NCBI GenBank assembly: GCA_903853805.1
Contig: CAINUN010000083.1
Span: 1 to 64,000 of the forward strand
Direction of reading: 5' to 3'
DNA: 64,000 nucleotides
Source of the DNA: an uncultured Bacteroidota bacterium
GTDB taxonomy: Bacteria; Bacteroidota; Bacteroidia; Chitinophagales; Chitinophagaceae
Shown: positions 9,069 through 17,927 of the stretch, piece after piece
How positions within the stretch are numbered: position 1 is the stretch's first letter
How the letters are laid out: each line of letters opens with the position of its first letter
Position numbers and translations under genes: made by a program
Notes under the pieces: generated by a model
The model's database searches: none
The model's input: the letters and a program-made list of their open reading frames with translations, nothing else
Told to the model about the DNA's origin: nothing

Positions 9069-10103
9069 ATGAAATTATTTGCTGCAGTTCTAACAACTAT
9101 TTTAGTTGCTATCACTTTTCAAAAAAGTATTGCTACCGTTAGAATCGTCAACAACAACGCAAACTCACCGGCCCAATACACAAACTTGCAAACTGCCATT
9201 GATGTCAGTGCTGTCGGAGATACTGTATATATCCAAGGTTCGCCAAATCCTTACGGTAACATTACTATCAATAAAAAAATGGTACTAATTGGTGCAGGTT
9301 ATGCTACCAATATGTCAAGCAATATTGGTAGTATTTCATTGGATACGAATATTAATGCTGTTCCTGCTCAAATTGTTTCAGGTATGCGCATTGTTGGATG
9401 CCATATTGATGGACTTTCTTTTGCATCGGCTGCAAATGGTTTGATTCACAACGTAGTTATTGAAAGAAATTACATTGGGAGTATGAATATTGGTGGGAAC
9501 GGATGGGTCATTCGTAATAACACCATTAATCAAGGAACTATTTACTTAAATGCTTACAGCAATTTTGTTATTAGTAATAATGTTTTTGCGCCTGGACGAA
9601 TTAATGGTACAGGTTCCTCGACAGGAATTATTATTGCCAACAACATTTTTCTTGGAGACTTGAGTGGTGTATGTCTTTACAACCTAAATAATGGCACTAT
9701 TATCAATAATATTTTCTGGTATTGTACTTCAGGTTTTATTTCAAGTGTAGCAGGTGCTGTTTTCAATAATAATATTGTTTATGGAACAACTACTACATTG
9801 CCACCACCATCTAATACTGGAATTAACAATCAAAATCAAGTGAATCCGTTTTTCCTAGCAGTACCTTCATCGACAACGGCTGCTGCTGTACCGAATTATA
9901 ACTTTGGGTTTATTTCAAATTCTACAGCGATTAACGCAGGTACTGATGGAACTAATATTGGTGTTACCGGAGGCGCATATCCAATGCAATTCTTCAATGG
10001 ACTTGCACCGATTCCGCTTGTTACTGAATTCAACATCAACAATCCGATTGTATATCCGAATCAATTACTGAACGTAAATTTTAAGGCTAAGAAAATTAAC
10101 TAA
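9069..10103 (+). CDS. Exported right-handed beta-helix protein
   Basis: This 344-aa protein has an N-terminal signal peptide (KLFAAVLTTILVAITF) followed by Asn-rich rungs such as VIRNNTINQGTI, FVISNNVFAPG and GTIINNIFWYC. Those rungs are typical of right-handed parallel beta-helices (NosD/pectate-lyase fold). No catalytic motif is recognised. It ends shortly after a FNINNPIVYP strand and has no T9SS sorting domain of its own. The next gene, 18 nt downstream, does carry one, so the pair may be exported or assembled together. Confidence 0.75.
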   Translation: MKLFAAVLTTILVAITFQKSIATVRIVNNNANSPAQYTNLQTAIDVSAVGDTVYIQGSPNPYGNITINKKMVLIGAGYATNMSSNIGSISLDTNINAVPAQIVSGMRIVGCHIDGLSFASAANGLIHNVVIERNYIGSMNIGGNGWVIRNNTINQGTIYLNAYSNFVISNNVFAPGRINGTGSSTGIIIANNIFLGDLSGVCLYNLNNGTIINNIFWYCTSGFISSVAGAVFNNNIVYGTTTTLPPPSNTGINNQNQVNPFFLAVPSSTTAAAVPNYNFGFISNSTAINAGTDGTNIGVTGGAYPMQFFNGLAPIPLVTEFNINNPIVYPNQLLNVNFKAKKIN

Positions 10104-10121
10104 AGAAATAGCTTCAAAGCC

Positions 10122-11387
10122 ATGCGGATTTCAAGAAAAAAAATAAGAATACTACTAACTGTATTTGTGAGTTTGTTAGTGTTTCAAATAAAAGCACAAC
10201 AAGTCAATTACGGCGAATATTTCTTTGATCAGGATCCCGGAATTGGGTTTGGGTTTCCTATCGGTATGGCTGCTGCAGACTCTGTGAATATCAATTTAAA
10301 CATCAGCAACACGAGTTTGACACAAGGATTTCATACCCTATTTGTTAGAGTAAGAAATAGTGCCGGCAAATGGAGTTTTTTTCAGGGAAGAAAATTTTTT
10401 ATTCGCCCTGTTGAGCCAATAGTTTCACCTAAAGTAGTTGCTGCAAATTTCTTTATTGACTCCGACCCTGGTTTTAACGGTGGCACAACAGTCAATTTTT
10501 CTCCAGCTGATTCGGTAAGTAATAATGCAACAACACCAACGAGCACACTTACAAATGGTTTTCATAAGCTGTATATGCGCGTAAAAGACAGCCTAGGCAA
10601 TTGGAGTCTTTACAAAAGCATGGATTTCGATGTTGATGCTTTGGCGCCTGTTGTTCCTGCTAAAATTGCTGGAGCAGAATATTTCTATGATACGGATCCA
10701 GGTTTGGGAAATGGTGTTTCAGTAACAACGCCGATTGATGATTCAGTAAGCGTGAATACTGGGTTTAACTTTAATAATGTTCCTGGCATTTTTCACTCCA
10801 TATATTTTCGGACCAAAGACAGTAATGGTGTTTGGAGTCATTATACACAAGGTTTTATGTATAAAGACATCAACCCAATGATCCAATCATCTAAAATAAC
10901 GGCGGCAGAGTATTTTCTTAGCCATGATCCAGGAATGGGTAACGCAACACCTGTTTCCTCTTTTGCAGCAGCAGATAATATTGACATCAACTGTTCGGTT
11001 GCAACAACAGGTTTAGGATTTGGGTATGATTCTCTTTATATCCGTGTAAAAGACAGTAGTGGCGTTTGGAGTTTGCCTGTAAGAAACACCTTTAAAGTAG
11101 TGGACCCCGCTAAAGTGAATGATGTTGTTTTTAATGGCGATTTTGATGCAATTATTACACCTAATCCTGCAAAAGAAAATACTACTATTCAAATTAATTC
11201 TACAGAGCCTGTAATTGTTACCATTAAGGTATTTACAACCGTAGGTGCTATAGTTTCTGAAACTGCGACTTCAGTTCATGGTTTACTACAATACCCGCTC
11301 GATGTAAATAACCTTTCTTCTGGCACCTACTTTGTAGAAATTAACGCAGGTGAAAACAAATTGGTGAGGAAGTTGGTGAAGCTCTAA
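10122..11387 (+). CDS. T9SS type A sorting domain protein with four internal repeats
   Basis: This 421-aa secreted protein has a signal peptide ending near IKAQQ. Four repeats of about 70-80 residues follow, at roughly 28-94, 106-170, 182-247 and 258-323. Each has the pattern AEYFxDxDPGxGxG, DSVxxN, then GFHxLYxRVKDSxGxWS. The C-terminal 80 residues (ITPNPAKENTTIQI ... LSSGTYFVEI ... KLVKL) are a type IX secretion sorting domain, so the protein should be surface-anchored or released. Its function is unknown. It is likely in an operon with the beta-helix gene. Confidence 0.8.
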   Translation: MRISRKKIRILLTVFVSLLVFQIKAQQVNYGEYFFDQDPGIGFGFPIGMAAADSVNINLNISNTSLTQGFHTLFVRVRNSAGKWSFFQGRKFFIRPVEPIVSPKVVAANFFIDSDPGFNGGTTVNFSPADSVSNNATTPTSTLTNGFHKLYMRVKDSLGNWSLYKSMDFDVDALAPVVPAKIAGAEYFYDTDPGLGNGVSVTTPIDDSVSVNTGFNFNNVPGIFHSIYFRTKDSNGVWSHYTQGFMYKDINPMIQSSKITAAEYFLSHDPGMGNATPVSSFAAADNIDINCSVATTGLGFGYDSLYIRVKDSSGVWSLPVRNTFKVVDPAKVNDVVFNGDFDAIITPNPAKENTTIQINSTEPVIVTIKVFTTVGAIVSETATSVHGLLQYPLDVNNLSSGTYFVEINAGENKLVRKLVKL

Positions 11388-11453
11388 ATTAAAACTAATT
11401 CTTTTAGGGTTTTTTCAACAAAACTTTTACCCCTCCTTAACTATTCCCTCCTT

Positions 11454-11461
11454 TATCTTTG
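11454..11461 (+). promoter_or_regulatory. -7 box of aroQ promoter
   Basis: TATCTTTG matches the Bacteroidota -7 consensus TAnnTTTG. It ends only 5 nt before the aroQ ATG, so the transcript would have a very short or absent leader. No good -33 TTTG is visible at the usual spacing. Confidence 0.45.
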
Positions 11462-11466
11462 GAAAC

Positions 11467-11898
11467 ATGATTTCCATTGCCATTATCAACGGTCCCAACT
11501 TAAATTTGATAGGAACGCGCGAACCTGCTATTTATGGCAAGGTGTCGCTAGATAATTATTTACAATCGCTTGCGGAAAAATATAAAGACAAGGCTTCGTT
11601 TCATTGTTTTCAAAGCAATGTGGAAGGGGAGTTGATTAATTTCTTGCATGATTGTAGGGGAAAAATGGATGGCATCATCCTCAACGCAGGAGCTTATACC
11701 CACACAAGCATTGCCATTGCCGATGCTGTTGCTGCCATTGAAATCCCTACCCTTGAAGTTCATATTTCTAATGTGATGGCAAGGGAAGACTATCGCAAAA
11801 CTTCTTTTATTGCTAGTAAATGTGTAGGGGCTATCAGTGGTTTAGGGTTGTATGGTTATGAGGCTGCTATTGGCTATTTTTTAGCTAAGAAAAACTAA
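11467..11898 (+). CDS. aroQ: 3-dehydroquinate dehydratase, type II
   Basis: This shikimate-pathway enzyme dehydrates 3-dehydroquinate. Its 143 aa is the normal length. The family start IAIINGPNLNLIGTREP is present, with the catalytic Tyr in EPAIYG. Further on are FQSNVEGELINFLHD, ILNAGAYTHTS and the active-site His in LEVHISN. It sits 10 nt upstream of the transglutaminase gene on the same strand. Confidence 0.96.
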   Translation: MISIAIINGPNLNLIGTREPAIYGKVSLDNYLQSLAEKYKDKASFHCFQSNVEGELINFLHDCRGKMDGIILNAGAYTHTSIAIADAVAAIEIPTLEVHISNVMAREDYRKTSFIASKCVGAISGLGLYGYEAAIGYFLAKKN

Positions 11899-11908
11899 GA
11901 TAAAAAGT

Positions 11909-14554
11909 ATGAGAATAGAACGCGCAACATCTTACAACGAATGGCTTGCCAAGCTGTTGTTTTTGCTGCTGCCTACCTCTTGCATTCTCTATTTCCTTTT
12001 AGGAAACATCTCCACTTATTTCGGCATCATTGGCGATCCTCATGCGGGTTTGTTTTCATTCTTGCCGGCTATCAACAATATTAGTTTTGAGTTGTGCTTG
12101 TTTATATCGGCAGGCATGCTTGCAAGCAGTTTGTTTCATGCCTTTCGATTTCGGTTTTTGCCGGGATTTGTGTTGGTAGTGGGCTTGCTATATGCAGTGT
12201 TCGAAGGGTTGGACAACCTATCTACAGGAGAGTTTGATGCATTTTTTATTGCCGTTCAATTTTTGAGATTCACCATTTTATTTTCTGTAGGATGGTTGTT
12301 GGGTTATGGGTTTACGAGGCTGCGCTATTTTTCTATTTTGGTGAGTGGCGTCTTATTGGTGGCTTGTGTGTTGCTCATTGCCAAAGCCAACAACGACTCT
12401 GTGATGAAACTGATGCAGGCATTCGCTCCTGCCCTACTCTATTCGGTTTATATTGTATTCACCGCCGAACAGATTTATAATTACAACGACAAGTCGCAAC
12501 AATTTTGGTGGTTTTTAAGTAGAAGAGTGATTTTGTTTGGCTTGCTTAGTTTGTTATTGCTTGTAGGAGTCTACTTTAAAATGCAAAAAGAGATTGAAGA
12601 AACGGTGGCAAATTATGGCGGTGGTGGCAAAGGTGGTAAAAACAGCATGCTGAAACAAAACAAGGACGGCACGTTTGACCTCAACAATTATTCTCGCCTG
12701 TCGAGCAGCTTAGGACGAAGCAATGAACTCCTTTTTTGTGCGCATATCAACAATTATTTTCCAGGAACAGAAGTGCCCAACCCCTTGTACCTTACGGCAT
12801 TTTACTATACCAAATTCGACACTAGCACCGAGACTTTTGAACGAGATGAAAAAATACCGAACAACGATTTATTTTTACCAGACCCTTCTAAAATTCCGCT
12901 CTTTTTTACCAAAGTAGATTCGTCAGTTATTAGAAATAGCTTGAGTAATAAATTTCGCCATACTGTGGATGTAGAGATTTATTGCAGGCAATTATCGCCC
13001 AATACTTACCTCGCCCCACATACTGGATTTTTTGTTCAACCCATAACTGTAGAAAAAGATTTTAAAGATGCTTTCAAAACAGCCTATCGTTCCAAAGGAT
13101 TTGTATCGGATTTAAACAGCGCCTATTTCATTTACAATGCGCCCGACTCGGCTATTCGTAAGTTTCAACAGCAACGATTTGATGTGCTTCGTTCGGTAAA
13201 AGATTATGATAGCCTCGATGAAAAATTCATGCGCTATTATACGTTTATGCCATCGGATGCTAAGTTTCAAAACATATCTAAACTAGCCCTTCAAGTAACC
13301 CAAAAAGCAACTACGCCTGTTGACAAAATAATTGCTATTCGCGATTGGTTTTTATCGAAAGATGAGAATGGCGAACCCTTGTTTAAATACACCGATAATC
13401 CCGGTATTCCAGATATTCCTAGTGCTTCGAAACTGACTTATTTCTTGTTTGAAAACCATAAAGGCTATTGTGCTTATTATGCTGGCGCCACTTTATTTAT
13501 GCTGCGCGCTTTGGGTATTCCTTCACGCATTGCAGTTGGTTTTTTAACTGTTGACCGCAGCGATAAAAATAAAGGTTGGTATTGGTATTATGCCGATCAG
13601 GCACATGCTTGGGTTCAGGTTTATTTTCCTGGATATGGTTGGTTAGATTTTGATACTACGGTTGGGAATAGCGATGCGCAAGAAAGCCCGAAACCAGATG
13701 GAACACCACCTATGCAACCACCAAGAGCCTGGTTGGCTGCCGATGGATGGATAGAAAATGTGGACACGCTGAAAAAGCAAATGACCTTCCACTTCAACCA
13801 CATGATTTTTCATGATAAAGAATACAACAGTCAAAGTGAAAAAGTGGTGATAATGGACATGAAAATTGCCTCTATAAAAAGAGACAGTGTGGATGTGCTT
13901 TTAGCTTCCATTCAAAAAGGAGATAGCGCAACTGTAGTTTCCTATGCCGAAGCATTTAAGAAAATGGAACCCGGCAATGAAAACATGAATAGCATTGTGT
14001 CTAAATTTCCAGTGCCTTCCCCTGTTGATGAGGTATATTTAAAGCATAAAAACGTTCATGAAAAAATAAAACCTCAAGCCAAGGAAGCAAAAGAACAACC
14101 CTTCGATTGGAAACACGCATTCTTGATTACTGGGTACGTTCTTTTAGGCTTAGGCTTAATATGGCTCTTGTTGCCGTTAATTGTTTTTGCGTTTTATCTA
14201 TTAAAAATCAAACAAGCCAATGTTAACCAAAAGCCCTACTGGATTTACCGAACCATCTGTTTTTACTTGCATCAATTAGGGATTCACCGAACTGAGCAAA
14301 CCCCGATGCAATTTGCCCGCAAAACTGTGGATAGCAACTACAACACGAAGTTTGCAGCTTTCATGAATATTTATCTGAAACAGAAATATGCAAAACAGAC
14401 CTTGAACACCAACGAAATGAATTGGATTGTAACCTTTTACCCTGAGTTCATGAAACAAATCAAAGATCATTTCAATTGGAAAAAGCGATTGATTTCTTTC
14501 TCAAAACCGTTGGATACTGTTCGGTTTTTTATGAGCATTGAATATGAAGATTGA
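11909..14554 (+). CDS. Membrane transglutaminase-like protein
   Basis: This 881-aa inner-membrane protein has about 7 TM segments in its first 230 residues and a large periplasmic part. The transglutaminase core carries a putative triad: Cys in KGYCAYYAG (about 519), His in DQAHAWVQVYF (about 565) and Asp in GWLDFDTTVG (about 579). Another TM follows near 740 and then a DUF4129-like cytosolic tail. This matches the TgpA/transglutaminase-like family, whose substrates are mostly unknown. The protease form of the fold is also possible. Confidence 0.85.
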   Translation: MRIERATSYNEWLAKLLFLLLPTSCILYFLLGNISTYFGIIGDPHAGLFSFLPAINNISFELCLFISAGMLASSLFHAFRFRFLPGFVLVVGLLYAVFEGLDNLSTGEFDAFFIAVQFLRFTILFSVGWLLGYGFTRLRYFSILVSGVLLVACVLLIAKANNDSVMKLMQAFAPALLYSVYIVFTAEQIYNYNDKSQQFWWFLSRRVILFGLLSLLLLVGVYFKMQKEIEETVANYGGGGKGGKNSMLKQNKDGTFDLNNYSRLSSSLGRSNELLFCAHINNYFPGTEVPNPLYLTAFYYTKFDTSTETFERDEKIPNNDLFLPDPSKIPLFFTKVDSSVIRNSLSNKFRHTVDVEIYCRQLSPNTYLAPHTGFFVQPITVEKDFKDAFKTAYRSKGFVSDLNSAYFIYNAPDSAIRKFQQQRFDVLRSVKDYDSLDEKFMRYYTFMPSDAKFQNISKLALQVTQKATTPVDKIIAIRDWFLSKDENGEPLFKYTDNPGIPDIPSASKLTYFLFENHKGYCAYYAGATLFMLRALGIPSRIAVGFLTVDRSDKNKGWYWYYADQAHAWVQVYFPGYGWLDFDTTVGNSDAQESPKPDGTPPMQPPRAWLAADGWIENVDTLKKQMTFHFNHMIFHDKEYNSQSEKVVIMDMKIASIKRDSVDVLLASIQKGDSATVVSYAEAFKKMEPGNENMNSIVSKFPVPSPVDEVYLKHKNVHEKIKPQAKEAKEQPFDWKHAFLITGYVLLGLGLIWLLLPLIVFAFYLLKIKQANVNQKPYWIYRTICFYLHQLGIHRTEQTPMQFARKTVDSNYNTKFAAFMNIYLKQKYAKQTLNTNEMNWIVTFYPEFMKQIKDHFNWKKRLISFSKPLDTVRFFMSIEYED

Positions 14555-14627
14555 TAGATTTATTATCAGCAACTATGCTTAACTTTACGGTAGATTTTTT
14601 TCAAAAACCCTAAAAATCATTTCACTC

Positions 14628-14825
14628 ATGGCAATCAAAGGAAAAACAATTGCTGCCCTTTTAGTTGGTGCTGCAGTCGGTGCAACTGTTACATACTTAC
14701 TCACTACAGATAAAGAAACCCGTAAGGAAAACATGGACAAGTTAAAAAACAAAATTGCAGACCTAAAATTAAAACTCGCCAAGGATATGCCTCAGGATAT
14801 TGAGAGCGAAATCTTTAATTCTTAG
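14628..14825 (+). CDS. YtxH-like small membrane protein
   Basis: This 65-aa protein has one TM segment with small residues (IAALLVGAAVGATVTYLL) followed by a Lys/Glu-rich helix (TDKETRKENMDKLKNKIADL). That is the typical YtxH arrangement, associated in many bacteria with envelope or general stress. It is the first of three closely spaced genes with the holin-III-like protein and an unknown. Confidence 0.7.
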   Translation: MAIKGKTIAALLVGAAVGATVTYLLTTDKETRKENMDKLKNKIADLKLKLAKDMPQDIESEIFNS

Positions 14826-14836
14826 TAGCATACCCT

Positions 14837-15199
14837 ATGGATTTTGTAAAGAAATGGACGGACAAAATCGCTCGGTATTTTGATTTAAAAATCAGCCTAC
14901 TTAAGCTTGGACTCATCGAAAGAATTTCCGGTGTTTTTAGTACGCTTGTGTTTGTGCTGATTGCTTTTTTTATTGGGTTTTGTATCCTTTTATTCTTTGG
15001 ACTTACATTAAGTGAGTGGTTTTATTCTCTAACAGACAGTAAAATTCTGGCTTATCTGATAACCACTTTTGTTTACTTTCTATTATTCATTTTGTTGCTT
15101 GCTTTCCGAAAAAAAATCACAGGTTTTTTCAGTGGCATCTTCATTGGGATTTTGACCGAAACAGATGAGGAAGAACCTAAAATTTCAGATTCAAAATGA
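14837..15199 (+). CDS. Holin superfamily III-like membrane protein
   Basis: This 120-aa protein has an amphipathic N-terminus (KWTDKIARYFDLKISLLKLG) and two long TM helices (about 35-60 and 75-95). The pattern resembles the phage-holin-III/YqjE-type families found beside YtxH genes. It overlaps the next gene by 4 nt (ATGA). There are no phage genes nearby, so a housekeeping envelope role is more likely than lysis. Confidence 0.7.
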   Translation: MDFVKKWTDKIARYFDLKISLLKLGLIERISGVFSTLVFVLIAFFIGFCILLFFGLTLSEWFYSLTDSKILAYLITTFVYFLLFILLLAFRKKITGFFSGIFIGILTETDEEEPKISDSK

Positions 15200-15579
15200 A
15201 GCTTTATTCTAGGCAACTAAATTCTGTTAAGGAACTCAAAACAGAAAAGCTACTCCTTCAAAAGCAACTGAAGGGACTAGAAGATTTGTCGTTAAATAAT
15301 TTAATGGAAGATGGATTGAAAGAGCTCAATGCATTTGGAAAAAAAGGACTCATAGTTGTTTTTACTTCGCTCTTTAAAACCAAGAAAATTTCGCTGCTAG
15401 ATGAACTGATTGGGTTGGCACCTTTTATTATGAATGTATTTACTAATGAAGGTGCAGAACAAGAAAAATCAAAAGAGCAAATCCCGGATGAAATTTGGGA
15501 TAGCTATTTGAAATGGGAAGCAATGAGTTGGGTTTTTACATTGTTTGCAGGCTTGTTCAAGAAGAAGAAGAAAAAGTAA
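15196..15579 (+). CDS. Conserved hypothetical, third gene of envelope cassette
   Basis: This 127-aa protein starts inside the stop of the previous gene (ATGA). It has an N-terminal coiled-coil-like stretch (about 10-40), two moderately hydrophobic segments (about 50-85) and a Lys-rich C-terminus (FAGLFKKKKKK). No family is recognised. Position and overlap suggest that it works with the YtxH and holin-like proteins, perhaps at the membrane. Confidence 0.65.
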   Translation: MKLYSRQLNSVKELKTEKLLLQKQLKGLEDLSLNNLMEDGLKELNAFGKKGLIVVFTSLFKTKKISLLDELIGLAPFIMNVFTNEGAEQEKSKEQIPDEIWDSYLKWEAMSWVFTLFAGLFKKKKKK

Positions 15580-15604
15580 CCAATTTCAAGAATTCCACTT
15601 TCAT

Positions 15605-16870
15605 TTATTGTTTCATCAGCGACAATCCCACGGTGCAGTGTAAACACTTTTTAGGTTCACAATAACGATGAAACAACTGAATCATTGATTGGGAATGCAA
15701 TGCATTTTCTGCTGTTTTTCCTGCTTCGTTCCAATGTCTGATAATGCTGTTTTGTTCTGGTTTTATGGATTGTAATAATTGCAACGCTGCTTCTTGTTCG
15801 CTTTCCTTGCCTTGATATTGCGCATACAAAAACTTGACTGGCGCAATGGTGTTGATGATGATGTTATCTACACTGGTTTTCCCTAAATTTTTGATAGCTT
15901 TTTTATTGGGTTCATCATCCAATCTAAAATGCGTTTGCCAATAGTCGCTTGCATGAACATCAAGCAGTTCAGTCATTTCTTGATAGGAAAAACTTTCTAT
16001 CATTTTAGAAAACAAATGAAGCGACCGATGAACCAACGAAGCAAATTGTGCGATGCGAATAGTAGGAAAATTTGCGGGACGTAATCGAAGGAATTTCCAC
16101 AAATGAGCGGAAATGGGTTGTAGTTTGTATTTCTTGCGGAGGTATTGGTATTCTGCTTTAAGTTGGTTGGGATATTCATCCTTAAAATCTGCATTAAGCA
16201 TGCCTGCTTGTCCAAATAACAATGCTTCAATTTGAAGGAGTTTTTCTTTATGTTTAGAAAGAGTGTTTAAAGGTATAGATTGTGCTAACAAAAGAAAGGG
16301 GACAGCATTGGTTTTAAATCCAAAATTCATTGCCATTCTCCAGTAAAAAAGCAAACTCCAATCGCCAGCAGATTGTTGCAATTGAGCTTTCCAATCAATC
16401 AGTTTTTCTTCCCATCTTTCTGCCAACAAACTATGCAACCAACCTTCCCAAGTTATGGATTTCACATTTTGCAATTGCCCATTACAAGCTATGGGTTGCA
16501 AGTTGCCAATCAGGTTTTGATATTGCGCAATAGTGTTGGGAGTAATGGCATTTTTCAATTCAAGTGTCGGAAAAATATGCGAAGAAAGTTCTGCGTCATT
16601 TTCATAAACAACATGCAATATCAAGTTGTGATATGCTTGGTCGTTGTCATGCCCATGTTTCAACCAATCGCTACAGCGCACATGCAATTCAATATTGCCT
16701 ACAAGAGTGGTGTTGCCAATTTTTATTCTTGCTTCGCTAAAATCAGGTCCAGCATCGGTATTCTTTTTCCCTGGAAAAATAATGGTGATTTGTTCACCCT
16801 GAGTTGAAAATAGTCCAGTAGGCTGAAACAAACTGAATTGCCAAATGAATTGTAGCAGCATTTCATTCAT
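15605..16870 (-). CDS. DUF2851 family protein
   Basis: This 421-aa protein starts with LLQFIWQFSLFQPTGLFS, then NTDAGPDFSEARIKIG, GNIELHVRCSDWLKHGH and NLILHVVYEND, the conserved N-terminal half of DUF2851. The C-terminus has a Cys cluster (CEPKKCLHCTVG). The acidic and histidine motifs have suggested a nuclease-like fold for the family, but its function is not established. It lies 39 nt downstream of pyrF on the same strand. Confidence 0.85.
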   Translation of the reverse strand: MNEMLLQFIWQFSLFQPTGLFSTQGEQITIIFPGKKNTDAGPDFSEARIKIGNTTLVGNIELHVRCSDWLKHGHDNDQAYHNLILHVVYENDAELSSHIFPTLELKNAITPNTIAQYQNLIGNLQPIACNGQLQNVKSITWEGWLHSLLAERWEEKLIDWKAQLQQSAGDWSLLFYWRMAMNFGFKTNAVPFLLLAQSIPLNTLSKHKEKLLQIEALLFGQAGMLNADFKDEYPNQLKAEYQYLRKKYKLQPISAHLWKFLRLRPANFPTIRIAQFASLVHRSLHLFSKMIESFSYQEMTELLDVHASDYWQTHFRLDDEPNKKAIKNLGKTSVDNIIINTIAPVKFLYAQYQGKESEQEAALQLLQSIKPEQNSIIRHWNEAGKTAENALHSQSMIQLFHRYCEPKKCLHCTVGLSLMKQ

Positions 16871-16909
16871 AACCGATTCATTGAAGTCAAAAATTAATGG
16901 TTCTTGGTC

Positions 16910-17710
16910 TTAAAAAAAAGCAGCCATTTCTTGTTGGTATGCAATTGCAGCATCGTGCGCTTTTGCTGCAAAATCATTTCCTGATGAGGAATAAATAACA
17001 GCGCGAGAAACATTAATAAGAATGCCACCATCTTCGTTCAATGTGTTTTTGCAAACCGTTGGCACATCTCCACCTTGCGCACCCACACCAGGAATAAGAA
17101 AAAAATGTTGAGGCAACAAGGAACGAACATGCTTTAATTGGTCTTCACGAGTGGCACCAATGACAAACATGATATTGTCGGGGCTGCCCCAAGTAGCTAC
17201 GGTTTTCAACACCTTTTCATAAAGAAATTCATCGCCAAAGGACTGCAACTGAAAATCTTTGCTTCCCGCGTTAGAAGTCAATCCAAGCACAATTGCCCAT
17301 TTGTCTTTAAAACCAAGGAAAGGTTTCACACTGTCTTCGCCCATATATGGCGCAACTGTGACACTGTCATAAGGATAGGTTTCGAAAAAAGTTCGCGCAT
17401 ATTGCTCAGAAGTATTGCCAATGTCGCCACGTTTGGCATCGGCAATAGTGAAGATGTTTTGAGGAATGTATGCTAGTGTTTTTTGCATAGTGAGCCATCC
17501 TTCAATGCCTTGTGCTTCATAAAAAGCAGTGTTGATTTTATAAGCAACCGTTACTTCTTTGGTAGCATCAATAATGGCTTTATTGAAGGCAAAAGCAGGG
17601 TCTTTTTCCTGTAAAAGATGTTGTGGAATTTTTTGCAAGTCAGTATCTAAACCAACACACAGCACCGATTTTTTTTGATGAATTTGCTGAACAAGCGTTT
17701 GACGATTCAT
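16910..17710 (-). CDS. pyrF: Orotidine 5'-phosphate decarboxylase (subfamily 2)
   Basis: This enzyme makes UMP in pyrimidine synthesis. The catalytic loop TIADAKRGDIGNT holds the Lys and Asp residues. Other motifs are SVLCVGLDTDL, VTVAPYMGEDSVKPFL and IPGVGAQGG. The length (266 aa from the chosen ATG) fits the longer subfamily-2 enzymes. I start at MNRQTLVQQ (17710), because the seven residues upstream are not typical. Confidence 0.95.
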   Translation of the reverse strand: MNRQTLVQQIHQKKSVLCVGLDTDLQKIPQHLLQEKDPAFAFNKAIIDATKEVTVAYKINTAFYEAQGIEGWLTMQKTLAYIPQNIFTIADAKRGDIGNTSEQYARTFFETYPYDSVTVAPYMGEDSVKPFLGFKDKWAIVLGLTSNAGSKDFQLQSFGDEFLYEKVLKTVATWGSPDNIMFVIGATREDQLKHVRSLLPQHFFLIPGVGAQGGDVPTVCKNTLNEDGGILINVSRAVIYSSSGNDFAAKAHDAAIAYQQEMAAFF

Positions 17711-17882
17711 AATAGGCAAAGATAAAAGCAATGCTGATTTACCGATATAACAATGTTCTTTATTTCTTATCTAATTTTAATTTTTTGAACAAAATTTTCT
17801 GAAAGGAATTGCTATTTTGTATTTCGAACTTCATATTTAGGATTTGGCGCTTTTTTCTTGCTTAGCAAAATTTCTCAACCAT

Positions 17883-17890
17883 TATCTTTG
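17883..17890 (+). promoter_or_regulatory. -7 box of valS promoter
   Basis: TATCTTTG matches TAnnTTTG and lies 37 nt before ATG 17928. A TTGC about 22 nt upstream could be the -33 element. Its position inside the longer possible reading frame argues against a start at 17844. Confidence 0.5.
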
Positions 17891-17927
17891 CTATCCTTCA
17901 AAAAATACGAAGCACGAATCATTATCT

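Noticed and set aside
14837-15199. Prophage lysis module
   Set aside because: The holin-like gene is alone with a YtxH gene; no endolysin, capsid, integrase or other phage gene is near.
17844-17927. Longer N-terminus of ValS
   Set aside because: The extension contains the likely promoter -7 box and does not resemble ValS.
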